A DNA stretch of 64,000 nucleotides from Hymenobacter radiodurans (GTDB taxonomy: Bacteria > Bacteroidota > Bacteroidia > Cytophagales > Hymenobacteraceae): assembly GCF_004355185.1 (NCBI RefSeq), contig NZ_CP037922.1, positions 3,876,001 through 3,940,000 of the forward strand. Direction: 5' to 3'. The notes beneath the pieces are model-generated. The model did not search any database and was not told where the DNA came from. It saw only the letters and a list, made by a program, of their open reading frames with translations. A program made the position numbers and the translations under genes. Shown in pieces: positions 61,723 to 64,000 of the stretch (position 1 is its first letter; every line of letters begins with the position of its first letter).

Positions 61723-62108
61723 GAAAGATCTTGGTTGTCGACGATGAGGCTGATGTGCGGCTCCTGTTTGAGCAACGCTTCCGACGGGAAATCCGTGACG
61801 GCGTATTTTCGTTTTCCTTTGCCTTCTCCGGGGAAGAGGCGTTGTCGTACTTAGAACAAGAGCCACATTATTCGGAAGTAGTGCTGATTTTGTCCGACAT
61901 TAATATGCCGGGCATGAGTGGCCTGGAACTGCTTCGCCTGATAAAAAAAGACCATCCGATTCCGCCTCCCTTGGTGATGATGATTACCGCTTATGCCGAT
62001 GCCGAGAGCTATAACAAAGCCATGGAGCTGGGAGCCAATGATTTTTTATCAAAACCACTTGACTTTGCTACGTTAAGGCAAAAACTACTTCTCCTGAATA
62101 CTATCTGA
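61719..62108 (+). CDS. single-domain response regulator
   Basis: 129-residue receiver domain: VVDDEADVRLLFEQRFRREI, phospho-acceptor D60 (LSDINMPGMSGLELL), ITAYADAES, K112 (LSKPLDFA). It starts inside the kinase stop (ATGA) so it is translationally coupled to that kinase and is its likely partner. The next gene, 10 bases on, has a very similar receiver. Confidence 0.93.
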   Translation: MRKILVVDDEADVRLLFEQRFRREIRDGVFSFSFAFSGEEALSYLEQEPHYSEVVLILSDINMPGMSGLELLRLIKKDHPIPPPLVMMITAYADAESYNKAMELGANDFLSKPLDFATLRQKLLLLNTI

Positions 62109-62118
62109 AAGCCGCGCT

Positions 62119-63165
62119 ATGAAAACCAAAATACTGGTGGTAGATGATGAGGCTGACTTAGAGTTGCTGATCAAGCAGAAGTTCCGACGCAAGATTCGCG
62201 AAGGCACCTATGAGTTTCGTTTTGCCCACGATGGACAGCAGGCGCTGGATAAGCTCAAAGAGCAGCCGGATGTCGATATCGTTCTCTCTGATATCAACAT
62301 GCCCGTGATGGATGGGCTGACGCTGCTGACCAAGCTACCCGAGGTAAACCCAACCCTGAAAACCGTGATGGTTTCGGCTTACGGCGATATGCAGAATATC
62401 CGCACGGCCATGAACCGCGGCGCCTTCGACTTCGTGTGCAAGCCCGTCGATTTTGCTGACCTGGAAGTAACCTTGGAGAAGACAATTGCACAAGTACAGC
62501 AGCTGCGCGAAACTCTGCGGGCGATTCAGGAAAACAACATCCTGAAGATGTACGTGGACGAAACGGTCATCAATTTTATGGCCCGCCCCGGCTTGGAAAA
62601 CCGCCTGATGGCCAGTGAAAGCATTGAGGCCACAGTGGTTTTTATTGATATCTGCGGCTTTACCGCACTGGCCGAGAAGCTACAGGCCGATGCCTTAGTG
62701 CGCTTGCTGAATCTGTATTTTGATCAGATGGTGAAGGAGATTATTGCGCAGGGCGGCTACATCGACAAGTTTATGGGCGACGCCGTGATGGCTGTTTTCC
62801 GGGGCACTTTTCACCTCGACCGCGCCATCGATGCGGCCTTATCAGTGCGGACCTTGCTTCAAACCAACGCGGAGCCCCTCCCCGATGGCATCACGTACCG
62901 GCCTGATGTAGCCATTGGCATCAGTACGGGAGAAGTAGTGTCAGGCAATATCGGGTCGGCCTCGCTGAAGCGGCTAGATTATACCATCATCGGGGATACC
63001 GTGAACCTGGGGCAACGTTTGCAGTCGGTCGCCCAGCCCGGACAGATTCTCATTACCGAGGCTACTTATCAGCAGGTAAAAGAGTCGTTCCAATGTCAGC
63101 CCGTGCAGGAGTTTACCCTAAAGAACAAGGCCAAACCTGTGATGACGTATGAAGTAGTATCGTAG
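62119..63165 (+). CDS. response regulator with class III nucleotidyl cyclase output
   Basis: 348 residues. Receiver domain with D58 (LSDINMPVMDGLTLL) and CKPVDFADLEVTLEK; then a helical linker and a class III cyclase domain: metal Asp D177 (VVFIDICGFTALAEK) and D221 (GDAVMAVF), substrate-specifying K217 (YIDKFMGD) and D287 (RLDYTIIGDTVN), transition-state N296 and R300 (VNLGQRL). Lys and Asp at these sites predict ATP as substrate, so cAMP is the likely product. With the two kinases and the REC protein it forms a phosphorylation-controlled second-messenger unit. Confidence 0.92.
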   Translation: MKTKILVVDDEADLELLIKQKFRRKIREGTYEFRFAHDGQQALDKLKEQPDVDIVLSDINMPVMDGLTLLTKLPEVNPTLKTVMVSAYGDMQNIRTAMNRGAFDFVCKPVDFADLEVTLEKTIAQVQQLRETLRAIQENNILKMYVDETVINFMARPGLENRLMASESIEATVVFIDICGFTALAEKLQADALVRLLNLYFDQMVKEIIAQGGYIDKFMGDAVMAVFRGTFHLDRAIDAALSVRTLLQTNAEPLPDGITYRPDVAIGISTGEVVSGNIGSASLKRLDYTIIGDTVNLGQRLQSVAQPGQILITEATYQQVKESFQCQPVQEFTLKNKAKPVMTYEVVS

Positions 63166-63186
63166 CGGAGCCGGCCACCAAGCCGG

Positions 63187-63861
63187 TTATAGCGGCGGCG
63201 GGGCCAGTACCGCCTTTATTTTGGTACCAGCTAGTAGCGAGCCGCCGGCCACGCGGTCCAAGCGCAAGTCTACGAACAGGGAGCCGTCGGTGCTGATATG
63301 ACTGCCTAGTACTACGCCGCTCGCGGCGAAGGTCTTATCGTCTGCGCGACTAATATTTGCCCCCCAACCCGGCGCAACAGGCTGGGTATAAAGACTGGGG
63401 GGCATTATTTGAATCTGAAACGGCTCTAGTTCCAGCAGCGAAGCTACCACGGTATTAGGAGACAGGTAGGAACTGCCATCAATCAGGCGCTCAGCAACCA
63501 AGGCATTCATGGGTGCCACTACAAAGTTGTGGTCGTAGCCCTTCACCAGAATCTCGCCTTTGTGCACGTATTGCCCTGGCACGAAGAATATTCGCTTGAT
63601 CCGCCCTTTGGTACGAGCGAGCAGCGGTGAATGACGGCTTGTCGTCACGATTCCCGGCAACTCCTCCAACACAGGCCGCGGCGCGTCAGCGAAAGCACCT
63701 TTACTCGCTGGCCCAGTTTTTTGCGCTACCCGCTGATCTGCATCGTCTACTTTCTCTGCCAGCGAGCCGCTCCACCAGCATCCGCTACAGCTCATTGCCA
63801 CCAACAGGGCTATTGCGGATAATCTTGTAGCAGGCGAAATGAATGTGTACTGATTGCCCAT
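63187..63861 (-). CDS. lipoprotein with a single biotinyl-lipoyl-like domain
   Basis: 224 residues from the ATG at 63861. Signal SAIALLVAMSCSGCWWSG with a lipobox at CSGC. The middle VTTSRHSPLLARTKGRIKRIFFVPGQYVHKGEILVKGYDHNFVVAP is the hairpin-plus-half-barrel seen in HlyD/RND adaptor proteins, and the end DLRLDRVAGGSLLAGTKIKAVL resembles their beta-barrel part. Without the coiled-coil hairpin it is shorter than real adaptors (300-400 residues). No pump genes are visible in the window. Convergent with the cyclase gene. Confidence 0.7.
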   Translation of the reverse strand: MGNQYTFISPATRLSAIALLVAMSCSGCWWSGSLAEKVDDADQRVAQKTGPASKGAFADAPRPVLEELPGIVTTSRHSPLLARTKGRIKRIFFVPGQYVHKGEILVKGYDHNFVVAPMNALVAERLIDGSSYLSPNTVVASLLELEPFQIQIMPPSLYTQPVAPGWGANISRADDKTFAASGVVLGSHISTDGSLFVDLRLDRVAGGSLLAGTKIKAVLAPPPL

Positions 63862-64000
63862 AAATAAAGTATTTGCCTGAAACCAAACACTACTAATGGC
63901 ATTATATAAAACCTTATGTCATGTCCTGACTGGTTTCATGTTCGCGCGCTCCAAGCCCGGATGGAAGCCATAGTTCGAATAAGATAAATGCTTTACTCAG
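63862..64000. other. right-end intergenic stretch
   Basis: 139 bases upstream of the lipoprotein gene; no recognisable coding frame, hairpin or clear -7 box. Confidence 0.4.

Noticed and set aside
1863..63404. The GGGGGGC word as a Chi-type recombination signal
   Set aside because: Chi sites show strong strand bias relative to replication; here copies occur in about equal numbers on both strands.
63187..63861. Efflux-pump membrane fusion protein
   Set aside because: Too short, lacks the coiled-coil hairpin and has no pump genes beside it; annotated as a lipoprotein with a lipoyl-like domain.

Overview
The window looks like a chromosomal segment of a mid-GC Bacteroidota, most probably a Hymenobacter-like member of the Cytophagales. 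Evidence: a SusC/SusD pair, several TAnnTTTG-type -7 elements instead of sigma70 boxes, few Shine-Dalgarno sites, ECF sigma factors paired with HEAT-repeat anti-sigma proteins, DUF4097 proteins, and the bicistronic xdhA/xdhB layout. The genus is inferred from gene style, not from a marker gene. No rRNA, tRNA, insertion sequence or CRISPR array was seen.

Layout. 1-1.8 kb: the 5' part of cmk (runs off the left edge), two paralogous small unknown proteins and a small lipoprotein. 1.9-8.8 kb: adenine deaminase, a single-domain response regulator, a cystathionine-beta-synthase-like PLP enzyme, sucD with operator-like palindromes, a lipoprotein and a flavin disulfide reductase. 8.8-11 kb: a TPR histidine kinase. 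11-23 kb: a nearly complete purine/urate catabolic island (xdhA, xdhB, xdhC, urate oxidase, allantoinase, allantoate amidohydrolase, ureidoglycine aminohydrolase, OHCU decarboxylase, HIU hydrolase, plus a malate-synthase/CitE-like DUF6986 protein where the glyoxylate step would be expected). 23-28 kb: SusC/SusD. 28-36 kb: housekeeping (rny, coiled-coil/zapA, pheT, DUF1684, radC). 36-41 kb: metallophosphoesterase, small secreted proteins, uvsE. 41-45 kb and 54-57.5 kb: two paralogous copies of a four-gene module (ECF sigma, HEAT anti-sigma, two DUF4097 proteins), separated by an M16 protease, a TonB-dependent receptor-like protein, a MarR regulator and a tail-specific protease. 57.6-63.2 kb: two histidine kinases in divergent orientation, a REC protein and a REC-nucleotidyl cyclase. 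63.2-63.9 kb: a lipoprotein with a lipoyl-like domain.

Two patterns run through the whole segment. First, a short word, GGGGGGC followed by three or four A/T bases, occurs about thirty times, in genes and between genes, on both strands. Second, five genes (xdhA, susC, a metallophosphoesterase, a DUF4097 gene and a histidine kinase) are broken by seven single-base losses; adding one base restores each family alignment, and five of the seven fall exactly in this word, six-base runs reading as five. This is either systematic homopolymer under-calling in the assembly or slippage at hypermutable tracts; the sequence alone cannot decide. There are also two families of dispersed palindromic (REP-like) intergenic repeats and four sets of operator-like inverted repeats.

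Functionally the purine island should take hypoxanthine/xanthine through urate, 5-hydroxyisourate, OHCU, allantoin, allantoate and ureidoglycine, releasing ammonia. Adenine deaminase could feed it, and the SusCD pair may import an exogenous substrate, although this last link is only contextual.
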